A stretch of 51,682 nucleotides of DNA from Eubacterium sp. (GTDB lineage: Bacteria; Bacillota; Clostridia; Lachnospirales; Lachnospiraceae). Shown in pieces: positions 8,019-15,888 of the stretch (position 1 is its first letter; every line of letters begins with the position of its first letter). The translations under genes were made by a program, and so were the position numbers. The notes beneath the pieces were generated by a model, which saw only the letters and a program-made list of their open reading frames with translations, was not told the DNA's origin and ran no database searches. The stretch spans positions 1-51,682 of the forward strand of contig JAFUVQ010000048.1 of the NCBI GenBank assembly GCA_017477505.1, given 5' to 3'.

Positions 8019-10904
8019 TCATAATTTTTTAGGAGCCTCTTTCTTCGGCTGATTCTTTAGCGGATCTTTTGTAGGAAGCATGGTTGCCATATCTACTCTC
8101 TTATCCACACCTCGTCCCTTAAGACTTGTCGCAATCTTCTTCAGATCATTATCAAGCTGATTCTTCGCAGGTTTTTTCATGTTGAAGATATTTGTATTAT
8201 TTGCAACGCCTCTAAAGGCTTTATTATTATATAATCTTTCTGCAACTACATCTATCTCGGATTTATCCTCTATCTTATTCATATCATAGTATTTGTTTAT
8301 GAGAGTCTTTGCATATTCCTTCTCATATTCCTGATGAGGATTACGCCCTTCATCAATAGCTGTAACAGCTCTACGGATTTCAGAGCATACTCTCTTTCTA
8401 CTCAACTGCCTCTTACTTGGTCCAAATACTTTATCATCAACATGTTTTTCATAAGCTTCTACCAGCTGAATCAGTGGCTGAGTCAGTTCTTTCATGTCTT
8501 CCTTATTTCTGCCTTCCGCTCCTGCAAGCTTATGTCTAAACTGCTTTAACCCCTCTACCAGATCCTTATACTGTTCAGAATCCTTAGAATACTTTGAATT
8601 AGTACTTACCAGTGCATCGTAGAGATCATTTGCCGTCTTCATATAATCTGTGAGATTATCATTACTAATAATATTTTTTTCATTTTCATCTATCTGTGCA
8701 GGGGTAATAATATCATATCCCACCATCTTCTTATGTGGTATCTGACTAAGAGCAACATCACCATTGTAATGAACCTTCTCAAAATCATGCACGAAGTCTT
8801 CTATCTCCATATCGAAGACTCCATCCTTGACATTTACCCATTTTCCTACAACTTCACCATTCTCATTTGTATATTCAGCGCCATTTGTACTGTCAAGCTT
8901 GGTATGAGGATTCTTAATTCTAAAATAGTACTTTGGCGGAATGTCATCTGATTTAAATGCGCCTATGATTGAATACGCATGCCGCTCATCAGCCATATTC
9001 ATATTTGCCGCTTCCGCATATGTAGAGCATGACACCGGAAGTCCCTTATCCAGCGCATCCTTTACATTGTTAAAGAAGCTTTCCGTCTTTTCTCTGACAG
9101 GTATATCTTCCTGCAGGCCTATATCCAGAATACCATCACGGACCTTTTCATAAACTTCTCTTGTAATTTTATCTATTGATTCAGCTGTCGCCTCATCATA
9201 TTCATTCTCTACAGCCGTACTGTCTATAGCTTTGTCCAGTGATGCTCCCAGTTTTACCTGCAGGCTTATCTTTGTTCTTTTAGAGTTTTTAGTTTCTTCC
9301 AGGAGATTGTCTACGGTCTTTTTTATGTTATTATATACCGCTTCCATCTCTTCATAATACGCTGGAAAGAGATTTTCAATCTCCCCCATAAACTTTTTTT
9401 CAGACAGATTCTGAAAATCCTTTTCTGACTTATCTCCACCATTTTTCTTGTAGTACTTATAAAATGCATGCCTTGTTATTGATTCTGAGCTATTAACATT
9501 TACATCATTTATTTCTTTAAGTTTATCTATACTGCTCTCCAGATTTTCTCTCTCAGTTTTTACATTGTAATAGGATGCTTTCTCTATATTATGACTAACC
9601 CCATCAGGACCAAGCATAGTCTCCAGAAAAGAACTTTCCGATCCTCCTTCTATAGCCTTTACACTTGGCTTCCACTGCTCATAGCCTTTCTCTGTACTAT
9701 TTATCGGAAGGTTTGTCCTTTTATCATATGTCTCGTGAAGACCACTCATAGCATAAGCCCTCTCTATAAGATTTACCCATAGACAGTCTACGCCCATTCT
9801 GTCATACTCGATACCCATGGCACCAAATTTAGATACTACCTTATCAACCCTGACATAAACAGGTTTATACTCTGTTTTAAATGTCTTTTCATTATATTTC
9901 TTCGCAAATAATCTGACTGTAGCCGTTCCATCACCATTATCCTTAATCATATCCTTAATCTTCTGAGGATACATTCTGGCCATATTCTGAAGACCTGCAT
10001 AGAGATAACACTCTCCCGACACATGCTGTGCAACATCTGTCATCATTGGCTCATGAGGAAAGATTGGTGCATCAGGAACCTTCTGTTCATAAGAAACCTT
10101 ATCAGCTACTCCTGCCAAAGCCTTTTGCGCTTTTGTAAGACCATCTCTATCGAGAGACAGATCCAGCTTTACACCGGAAGAATTGATATAAAAGCATTCC
10201 ACGCCATCTTTGTTATAAAATACACTATAGCCTCTTCCTTCCGACTGATTAGCATATTCAATCATATAATCAAAATCCACAACAGTCTTTTTCAGATTTA
10301 GTTTTCTATCTTCCTCACTCTGCGGCATAGTATATTTGAAGCCTTTTAACTCATCGAGATCCTTCATCTCACCCTTGGACATATTTTCAAAATACATGTC
10401 AAAGGAAGCAAGAGCTCTTCTTCTGTTATCAATGGTCTCCTGCTTCATATTATATTTACGGTCAAACTTTATCTTTTCCTTAGCAGACAGTTTGTTGTAT
10501 TTTTCTTCATCTATCTGTCTTATTTCTTCCTGGAACTTTTTCTCCTGCTCATCAAGCTCTTTATTAAGAGCCTCAAGCATCTTCGGAACATTTGTTACAA
10601 TTGTTTGTTCTTTAATATAATCTTCATGTTTATAAGGATCTATTTCAGAATATTCCTTCATCTGATTCAGAAAACTGTTGAACTTAGGATCTCCCTCAAA
10701 GAATACTTTATACTGCGCACAAAGATTTCCTATCATCTTCTTATCAGCAAATGAATCTTCTTCATAATCGTGAAATCCGGCATTTATTCGTGCATGTCTC
10801 TCCAGTTCCTCAAGGGACTTCTTCCCGTATTTTGCAATTACCGATACTTCTGTATCAAAATCCTTCAGCTCATTTTCTTGTATTATTTCATCTACTTCTT
10901 TCAT
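8019..10904 (-). CDS. Large calpain-like cysteine protease
   Basis: 961 residues from the ATG at 10904 (GGAGG upstream); an ATG at 10919 lacks a ribosome site. A charged helical N-terminus of about 280 residues precedes a calpain (C2-type) catalytic domain. The catalytic Cys lies in SGECYLYAGLQNMA (about residue 299), followed by the family's MIKDNGDGTATVRLF and LWVNLIERAYAM segments. The His lies in DERHAYSIIG (about 642), the Asn in YYFRIKNPH (about 665), and MEIEDFVHDFEKVHY matches the end of the core. Between the Cys and His lobes sits a helical insert of about 150 residues. No signal peptide or membrane helix is seen. It could be a cytosolic protease or a toxin or effector exported without a classical signal. 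Confidence 0.72.
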   Translation of the reverse strand: MKEVDEIIQENELKDFDTEVSVIAKYGKKSLEELERHARINAGFHDYEEDSFADKKMIGNLCAQYKVFFEGDPKFNSFLNQMKEYSEIDPYKHEDYIKEQTIVTNVPKMLEALNKELDEQEKKFQEEIRQIDEEKYNKLSAKEKIKFDRKYNMKQETIDNRRRALASFDMYFENMSKGEMKDLDELKGFKYTMPQSEEDRKLNLKKTVVDFDYMIEYANQSEGRGYSVFYNKDGVECFYINSSGVKLDLSLDRDGLTKAQKALAGVADKVSYEQKVPDAPIFPHEPMMTDVAQHVSGECYLYAGLQNMARMYPQKIKDMIKDNGDGTATVRLFAKKYNEKTFKTEYKPVYVRVDKVVSKFGAMGIEYDRMGVDCLWVNLIERAYAMSGLHETYDKRTNLPINSTEKGYEQWKPSVKAIEGGSESSFLETMLGPDGVSHNIEKASYYNVKTERENLESSIDKLKEINDVNVNSSESITRHAFYKYYKKNGGDKSEKDFQNLSEKKFMGEIENLFPAYYEEMEAVYNNIKKTVDNLLEETKNSKRTKISLQVKLGASLDKAIDSTAVENEYDEATAESIDKITREVYEKVRDGILDIGLQEDIPVREKTESFFNNVKDALDKGLPVSCSTYAEAANMNMADERHAYSIIGAFKSDDIPPKYYFRIKNPHTKLDSTNGAEYTNENGEVVGKWVNVKDGVFDMEIEDFVHDFEKVHYNGDVALSQIPHKKMVGYDIITPAQIDENEKNIISNDNLTDYMKTANDLYDALVSTNSKYSKDSEQYKDLVEGLKQFRHKLAGAEGRNKEDMKELTQPLIQLVEAYEKHVDDKVFGPSKRQLSRKRVCSEIRRAVTAIDEGRNPHQEYEKEYAKTLINKYYDMNKIEDKSEIDVVAERLYNNKAFRGVANNTNIFNMKKPAKNQLDNDLKKIATSLKGRGVDKRVDMATMLPTKDPLKNQPKKEAPKKL

Positions 10905-11008
10905 CCTTATATCCTCCATAAACTCAAAAAAGTTATTTTTTAATCATATCTGCTTACCACATTTCAAAGTATATCATCCAAAGCGCAACAAATCCGCAAC
11001 TAATTCCA

Positions 11009-11170
11009 TTAAAGCGTCCAGCCATCCTTCGGAGATCTCATTTTCAGTTGGTGACAATTTGTCACCAACTGACTGCCCTCTTCTTTAAGTCTCTGTTTTA
11101 GTTTATTCCAATATTTTCTTCCATCCGCGCTTTCTGTTAATGCCTGCACTACATATCTTATTCTCACATT
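11009..11170 (-). pseudogene. Remnant of a BRO-N-domain antirepressor gene
   Basis: A 53-codon open frame without a start contains YVVQALTESADGRKYWNKLK, then QRLKEEGSQLVTNCHQLKMR, followed by SPKDG and a stop. This is the characteristic BRO-N/antirepressor core (LTES-D-RKYW-LK-RLKEEG-Q-VTNCHQLK). The 5' part and everything after SPKDG are missing. It overlaps the 3' end of the recombinase remnant in another frame, so a deletion has joined the two. A perfect palindrome at 11045-11071 (CAGTTGGTGACAA arms) lies inside the coding text. Confidence 0.6.
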
Positions 11171-11468
11171 TCAAACGTAAATCTTCTGTTTGAATCCGCT
11201 GGACATTCTTATTAACAGCTACTACCATTGCATCAATTGTAGTTTGATAATATTTCAATGTTTTCTCTGAACAACCTTCTATCCTCTTAGCAGATATAAA
11301 CCTTTCTACAATATCGTCAGTATCATCTTTTTCTACATTCTTCTCTGTATCAATTACATCATAATAAAGAAATGATTGTTTAAGCACTTGCTCCAGATGC
11401 CTCATTTGCATATTATCGAGGCTCGATAACATATGTTGCAAAATATCATTTATCAATTCTTCTTTCAT
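11103..11468 (-). pseudogene. Truncated tyrosine recombinase (N-terminal SAM-like domain only)
   Basis: About 121 residues from an ATG at 11468 with AAGGAGA upstream. Residues about 52-95 are the core-binding domain of a Xer/phage-type integrase (DIVERFISAKRIEGCSEKTL, then KYYQTTIDAMVVAVNKNVQR). After TEDLR the text stops matching, and the whole catalytic domain with its R-H-R-Y residues is missing. The tail is translated from the neighbouring BRO-N remnant in the wrong frame. Recombinases of this type often accompany type I restriction hsdS genes and invert them, which fits the hsdS piece nearby. The protein should be inactive for recombination. Confidence 0.7.
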
Positions 11469-11562
11469 GTCTATTCTCCTTCCTTTTCCAGAGAACGACA
11501 TCAAGCAACGGCAGTTCCGTTGGTGATCCCCCCTGCCGTTGGTAGGAGTTATATTATACCTA

Positions 11563-12372
11563 TTATTTTTTTTCAATCAGTGGCGTTTTATCCTCAATAT
11601 CTTCAAGTATTTTCATTTGCTGAATAGCAATTTTATTCAGTTTTTCAATTCTTGCACTTTGAGGCATATTGTCGTTAATAAACACAGAATTTAGATTCTC
11701 CATATTTGACAGACATATTAATTGATTTATAGTTGCATAGTCTCTTATATTCCCCTTTTTATCGGGGTTTTGGCTTCTCCACTGTTTTGCAGTCATACCA
11801 AACAATGCAACATTAAGCATATCTGCCTCATCAGCATAAATGAACGACTTTTGTTCAGAGGTAAGTTCTACTGGGATAAGATTATTCTTTATAGCATCAG
11901 TGTGTATGCGATAATTGATTTTTGTCAATTCTCTTTTTGCTGACCACCCCAACAATTTCTGTTCTTCTGTTTTCAGCCTTTGAAATTCTTTAACAATATA
12001 TATCTTAAACTCCGGGCTAATCCACATTGCAAACTCAAAAGCAATATCTTTATGTGCATATGTTCCACCATATCGCCCAGCTTTAGCTTGAATACATATA
12101 GCATTAGTCTTGGCAACAAATTCTTTAACACTTATCTTAAAACTGTTAAGACCGGATTGATTTCTAATTGTGGCGAATTCGCCATAATTAAAATTCGGGT
12201 TATAAACCTTTTCCCAAATACCAATATATTCAAGTGTATTTCTATTTCTAAGCCAATCAGTAATAAAGAAATCTCCATCCTTAGCTTTTATCATATCTGT
12301 GAGACAAATATAATCCTCTTCATTTATCTGAACTACATTTATTTCCGTATCTTTTACAATGATTTTACTCAT
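11563..12372 (-). CDS. KilA-N domain DNA-binding protein
   Basis: 269 residues with a KilA-N domain over about residues 10-130: EDYICLTDMIKAKDGDFFIT, the middle NTLEYIGIWEKVYNPNFNYG, and GRYGGTYAHKDIAFEFAMWI with SPEFKIYIVKEFQRLK. The C-terminal half is helical (LTSEQKSFIYADEADMLNVA). KilA-N proteins are phage or plasmid regulators that also turn up inside type I restriction loci. The gene lies back to back with the hsdS fragment, only 21 bases apart. Its last bases form T-rich DNA before the recombinase remnant. Function is not established. Confidence 0.8.
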   Translation of the reverse strand: MSKIIVKDTEINVVQINEEDYICLTDMIKAKDGDFFITDWLRNRNTLEYIGIWEKVYNPNFNYGEFATIRNQSGLNSFKISVKEFVAKTNAICIQAKAGRYGGTYAHKDIAFEFAMWISPEFKIYIVKEFQRLKTEEQKLLGWSAKRELTKINYRIHTDAIKNNLIPVELTSEQKSFIYADEADMLNVALFGMTAKQWRSQNPDKKGNIRDYATINQLICLSNMENLNSVFINDNMPQSARIEKLNKIAIQQMKILEDIEDKTPLIEKK

Positions 12373-12393
12373 ACAAATCCTTTCCTATTTTGA

Positions 12394-13065
12394 GCATCTT
12401 TAAACGATAATTTACTTCAGCAATCTCTTTGTATTTATTCAGAAATGATAGGTAGTAGCAACAAAGATGGATGTATAGGTGACTACTGCAGTATCAAGTC
12501 TGGCTTCGCTTTCAAAAGCAAATGGTGGCAAGATTCAGGAGTTCCAGTTATAAAGATTGGATCCATAAACCAAGACTGTTTGAACTTGTCTGATTGCTCA
12601 TATGTATTAGAGGATAAAATATCACTTGCTAATGATTTCATAGTAGGTGGCGGTGATCTCCTTATTGCTATGACTGGAGCAACAATAGGTAAGTTCGCAA
12701 TGGTTCCTAAGGTGTCCGAGACAATTTTGGTAAATCAGCGTGTTGGAAAGTTTTTCCTTGGAGATAATCCAATATCTAGACTGCCTTTTATTTATTGTAC
12801 ACTTAAACAACCAGAAGTAGTATCGGAAGTGATCAATCGCGGTCAAGGAAGCGCCCAACCTAACATTAGTGCTTCTGACATCATGAGTATCCCATGTGTA
12901 ATTCCTTCTGCTGAAGTAATAGATGAGTTCAATAAATCCACATCACAGATGTTTGAACTTATCATAAATAATCAGTATGAAAACGCGCTTCTTGCAAACA
13001 CAAGAGACTCTATATTACCTAAATTGATGTCCGGAGAGCTAGATGTCTCTGAACTCAATCTTTAG
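12394..13065 (+). pseudogene. hsdS: Orphan hsdS half-gene (type I restriction specificity subunit, one target-recognition domain)
   Basis: The frame is open from 12394, just after a stop, although the first ATG is at 12445. The residues before that ATG (SLNDNLLQQSLCIYSEM) match the conserved helical linker of HsdS, and the rest is one target-recognition domain (GDYCSIKSGFAFKSKWWQDS, GDLLIAMTGATIGKF, INRGQGSAQPNISASDIMSI) plus the C-terminal helix ending in LPKLMSGELDVSEL. A complete HsdS has two such domains and about 380-450 residues. No hsdM or hsdR gene is in the window. It looks like a silent cassette or the stranded end of an inverted locus; with the adjacent recombinase remnant it suggests a decayed specificity-switching system. 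Confidence 0.7.
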
Positions 13066-13222
13066 GCCGCTAAATTATCGTTTATCTTATTGTTATTATC
13101 CTTCTTTCCTTTTTACTTATCACATAAAATACCTTTTCATCATCATATTCTACTACATTAGATACGCGGCTTCAAATGTAATTGCTTAGACTTAGTTATT
13201 GCCAATCTCTTATTCATTCGGG

Positions 13223-13285
13223 CTAGGCTCATCGGGACTATGGCTATGCCATAGTCCCGATGTATGTTGTCGCCAAACTTGAGGA
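13223..13285. repeat. Hairpin repeat family A, copy 3 (in the 356-base gap 13066-13421)
   Basis: Perfect 15-base stem at 13230-13262 with loop TAT, followed by TATGTTGTCGCCAAACTTGA. The right flank merges into the left arm of the branched palindrome at 13272. The segment 13066-13222 is AT-rich and empty of genes as far as I can see. Confidence 0.8.
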
Positions 13286-13414
13286 TAATTATACAGTACT
13301 GCTTCGCAGTACTTACACAAAAATAAGAGCACACTCTTGCAAGCAAGCTTGCGAGTATGCTCTCATTTTCGTGTAACCACTTCGTGGTTACTGTATAATT
13401 ATCCTTGAGTTTGG
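13272..13414. repeat. Branched (cloverleaf-like) palindrome next to guaA
   Basis: An outer stem joins GCCAAACTTGAGGATAATTA (13272 onward, continuing TACAGTA) to its near-complement ending at 13414; over 27 positions the only two non-Watson-Crick pairs are G-U wobbles in RNA. Inside are three hairpins: AGTACTGC/GCAGTACT (13296-13314), a long imperfect stem of about 29 pairs with A-C mismatches centred near 13345, and TAACCAC/GTGGTTA (13374-13390). It ends 7 bases before the guaA stop codon region, so it could serve as the guaA transcript end, a non-autonomous mobile element, or a structured RNA. Confidence 0.6.
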
Positions 13415-13421
13415 CTCGTTA

Positions 13422-14402
13422 TCACTCATATTCCACAGTCGCCGGGGGCTTTGGTGTGTAATCGAAGAGTACTCTGTTGATTCCCGGCACTTCGTTTATA
13501 ATTCTCTGTACAAGATGATCTATCAGTTCATCTGAAAGATGCTCTACTGTTACTTCCATAACGTCTGTTGTGTTGATGGCACGGATTATGCAAGGCCAGT
13601 CGAAGGTTCTCTTTCCGTCTTTAACTCCTGTTGACTTGAAATCAGGAACGACTGTGAAATACTGCCATACCTTGCCTTCGAGTCCATTCTTTGCGAATTC
13701 TTCTCTGAGTATTGCATCTGACTCACGAACTGCCTCGAGTCTGTCGCGTGTTATGGCGCCCGGACATCTTACTCCGAGTCCCGGTCCCGGGAATGGCTGA
13801 CGATATACCATATTGTCCGGAAGTCCAAGTTCCTTACCAACTACTCTTACTTCGTCCTTGAAGAGGATTCTTACAGGCTCTACGAGCTCAAATTTCATAT
13901 CTTCAGGAAGTCCGCCGGCATTGTGATGTGCTTTGATGCCTGCTTCGCTCTCCAGTATATCCGGCCAAATGGTTCCCTGTGCAAGGAAATCTATACCGTC
14001 AAGTTTTCGTGCTTCTTCAGCAAATACATCGATGAACTCTCCACCGATTATCATTCTCTTCTGCTCGGGATCTGTAACTCCCGCAAGCTTGTCAAGGAAG
14101 CGGTCTGTTGCATCCACGTAGATAAGATTTGCATTCATCTCATCTCTGAATACTTTTATAACCTGCTCCGGTTCGCCCTTTCTGAGAAGTCCATGATTTA
14201 CATGAACACATACAAGCTGCTGACCAACTGCCTTGATGAGCAGTGCTGCAACTACTGAACTGTCAACTCCGCCTGAAAGCGCGAGCAGAACTTTCTTATC
14301 TCCAATCTGCTTCCTGAGCATTTCAACTCTCTCATCGATGTATGCTTTAGCCAGCTCAGGTGTTGTGATACGTGCCATCGTATCCGGTCTTGATTCCAGC
14401 AT
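13422..14402 (-). CDS. guaA: GMP synthase, ATP-pyrophosphatase subunit (no glutaminase domain)
   Basis: 326 residues from an ATG at 14402 with AAGGAG upstream. The ATP-pyrophosphatase domain is complete: PP-loop VLLALSGGVDSSVVAALL, the lid and binding segments (CVHVNHGLLRKGEPE, AQGTIWPDILES), and the C-terminal dimerisation domain (RQPFPGPGLGVRC, ending in PPATVEYE). It makes GMP from XMP using ATP and ammonia. The usual bacterial enzyme is about 510-525 residues with an N-terminal glutamine amidotransferase; that domain is absent here. Upstream lies only a 73-residue unknown protein, so the amidotransferase must be encoded elsewhere or ammonia is used. The 3' end is a common island-insertion site, and accessory DNA begins right after it. 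Confidence 0.9.
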   Translation of the reverse strand: MLESRPDTMARITTPELAKAYIDERVEMLRKQIGDKKVLLALSGGVDSSVVAALLIKAVGQQLVCVHVNHGLLRKGEPEQVIKVFRDEMNANLIYVDATDRFLDKLAGVTDPEQKRMIIGGEFIDVFAEEARKLDGIDFLAQGTIWPDILESEAGIKAHHNAGGLPEDMKFELVEPVRILFKDEVRVVGKELGLPDNMVYRQPFPGPGLGVRCPGAITRDRLEAVRESDAILREEFAKNGLEGKVWQYFTVVPDFKSTGVKDGKRTFDWPCIIRAINTTDVMEVTVEHLSDELIDHLVQRIINEVPGINRVLFDYTPKPPATVEYE

Positions 14403-14439
14403 TTTTTTCTCCTTATCTATATACAAACTTTGCAATATC

Positions 14440-14661
14440 TTATGCGTCACGCATTGCCATACGCACCTGACGGATGAAATCCAGTTCATCATCCGACTGA
14501 CGGAATTCTTCCATAAGGTCGATATAAGCTCTCGCCATCTCCTTTGCAACGTCGACGCCGAAGGATGAAACCATATCCTTAAAGAAAACTTTACCGTTCT
14601 TGTACGGATAGTTCATATCTTTAGCTTCATTTAATTTCTTGTATAGTTCTATTCCTGTCAT
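14440..14661 (-). CDS. Small acidic unknown protein upstream of guaA
   Basis: 73 residues from ATG 14661 (GAGGTG at 6 bases; a GTG at 14667 is the alternative). No family is recognised. It is helical and charged (IELYKKLNEAKDMNYPYKNG, VDVAKEMARAYIDLMEEFRQ) and has no membrane segment. It is the first gene after the promoter and structured leader at 14687-14806, 37 bases before guaA, so it is probably co-transcribed with it. It is far too short to be the missing glutaminase. Confidence 0.65.
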   Translation of the reverse strand: MTGIELYKKLNEAKDMNYPYKNGKVFFKDMVSSFGVDVAKEMARAYIDLMEEFRQSDDELDFIRQVRMAMRDA

Positions 14662-14686
14662 ATTCACACCTCGTTCTCATTTCATA

Positions 14687-14757
14687 TCACCCGGCATAAA
14701 ACTTTCTCTTTAAGCGTGTATGGCGCTCATACAGAAAGTTGATTCACGCCCCGGTGA
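14687..14757 (-). promoter_or_regulatory. Structured 5' leader of the guaA operon (candidate regulatory RNA)
   Basis: Between the promoter and the 73-residue gene, the transcript can form nested stems: TCACC with GGTGA and GGC with GCC on the outside, AACTTTCT with AGAAAGTT within, and GTATG/CATAC as the inner hairpin; GCGTG can also pair with CACGC. I do not recognise a purine, PRPP, ZTP or glnA riboswitch in it. The arrangement fits a cis-acting regulator of GMP synthesis, but this is inference. Confidence 0.45.
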
Positions 14758-14777
14758 CAAAACTACAAGATGGAATA

Positions 14778-14806
14778 AATATACCATTTTAAGGAAGCTT
14801 ATACAA
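14778..14806 (-). promoter_or_regulatory. Promoter of the guaA operon
   Basis: On the minus strand, TTGTAT, a 17-base spacer, then TATATT. It lies about 20 bases upstream of the structured leader. Surrounding DNA from 14810 to 14875 is AT-rich. Confidence 0.6.
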
Positions 14807-14875
14807 TATTAAATCTATTTTTTATTAACTTTTCACAATAATAATTACTGCAAATGATCCGTCTTCATATCTTCA

Positions 14876-15850
14876 CTAAGCACGGGATTTTACGAGTTCT
14901 TCAATCTCTTCACGACCCGGCATTACCCTCAGGGCTCCCTTTCTGGTGGTGATAAGGGAAGCACCCGCATTTGCAAATGTAAGTATGCCCCTCAGCTTCT
15001 TCTCATCCAGATTATCCAGCCCGTAATTCAGTATTCCATTTATCACGCTTCCGCAGAAGGTATCACCCGCGCCGGTGGTTTCGATGGTATTCTCCTGAAG
15101 GAACGGAGGAACCGTTACTTTAATGCCGTCCATATATGCCGAACTTCCGTCACGTCCCATAGAGAGAAGTATCAGCTTAATATTCGGATACATTTCAAAG
15201 AGTTTTGCGACTCCGGCATCAAAGTCCTCTATCCCTGTAAACCAGATAATCTCATTGTCAGAAATCTTCATCACATCACAGCAGCTCATACCGTAGGCTA
15301 TAGCTTCTTTCGCGTCGTCCAGAGTCTCCCAAAGCGGTTCTCTCAGATTAGGATCAAATGTAATGATGCAGCCTGCATCCCGCGCTATTTCCAATGCCGC
15401 CTTTGTTGCCTCACAACAATCCGTATGTGTCATTGAAAGTGAGCCGAAATGAAATACTCTGGATGCTCTGATAAGCTCTTCATTTACCTCATCTTTAGTT
15501 AACATAACGTCAGCACCGGGATTCCTGTAGAAAGAAAAATCCCTGTCCCCGTCCGGGAATGTATGAACAAATGCCAGGGTTGTATGAACCTTCTTATCCT
15601 TTACAAGTCCTGCAGTACTTATACCTACTTCAACCAGCGTATCAGCCAGCTGATTACCGAACATATCATCTCCAACTTTACCTATAAAAGCTGTCTTTCG
15701 CCCAAGCCTGGTCAGTATAGCCAGTACATTGCATGGAGCTCCGCCCGGATTTGCCTCCATCAGAGGATTTCCCTGAGGGCTCATTCCATTTTCCGTAAAA
15801 TCTATGAGAAGCTCACCCAGAGCTGTCACATCAATAGTTTTCTCGACCAT
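14876..15850 (-). CDS. scrK: Fructokinase, PfkB (ribokinase-like) family
   Basis: 324 residues. It opens with the sugar-binding strand VTALGELLIDFTENGMSPQG and NPGGAPCNVLAILTRLG, and has the PfkB signature 2 with the catalytic Asp in ETTGAGDTFCGSVINGIL. It should phosphorylate fructose with ATP to fructose 6-phosphate in the cytoplasm. It is the last gene of the sucrose operon, 39 bases after the LacI-family regulator, and would handle the fructose released by sucrose cleavage. Regulation is by the operators at 21328 and 21462 if the operon is one transcript. Confidence 0.88.
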   Translation of the reverse strand: MVEKTIDVTALGELLIDFTENGMSPQGNPLMEANPGGAPCNVLAILTRLGRKTAFIGKVGDDMFGNQLADTLVEVGISTAGLVKDKKVHTTLAFVHTFPDGDRDFSFYRNPGADVMLTKDEVNEELIRASRVFHFGSLSMTHTDCCEATKAALEIARDAGCIITFDPNLREPLWETLDDAKEAIAYGMSCCDVMKISDNEIIWFTGIEDFDAGVAKLFEMYPNIKLILLSMGRDGSSAYMDGIKVTVPPFLQENTIETTGAGDTFCGSVINGILNYGLDNLDEKKLRGILTFANAGASLITTRKGALRVMPGREEIEELVKSRA

Positions 15851-15888
15851 AATATCAAAATCCTTTCTTGTTCTGCCGATTATGCCTC

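Noticed and set aside
13272-13414. tRNA or tmRNA gene
   Set aside because: The branched shape lacks T-loop, anticodon arm and CCA-end features, and arms are far too long for a tRNA.
14687-14757. Purine riboswitch upstream of guaA
   Set aside because: The conserved core around TATAATC and the loop-loop sequences of purine riboswitches are absent.
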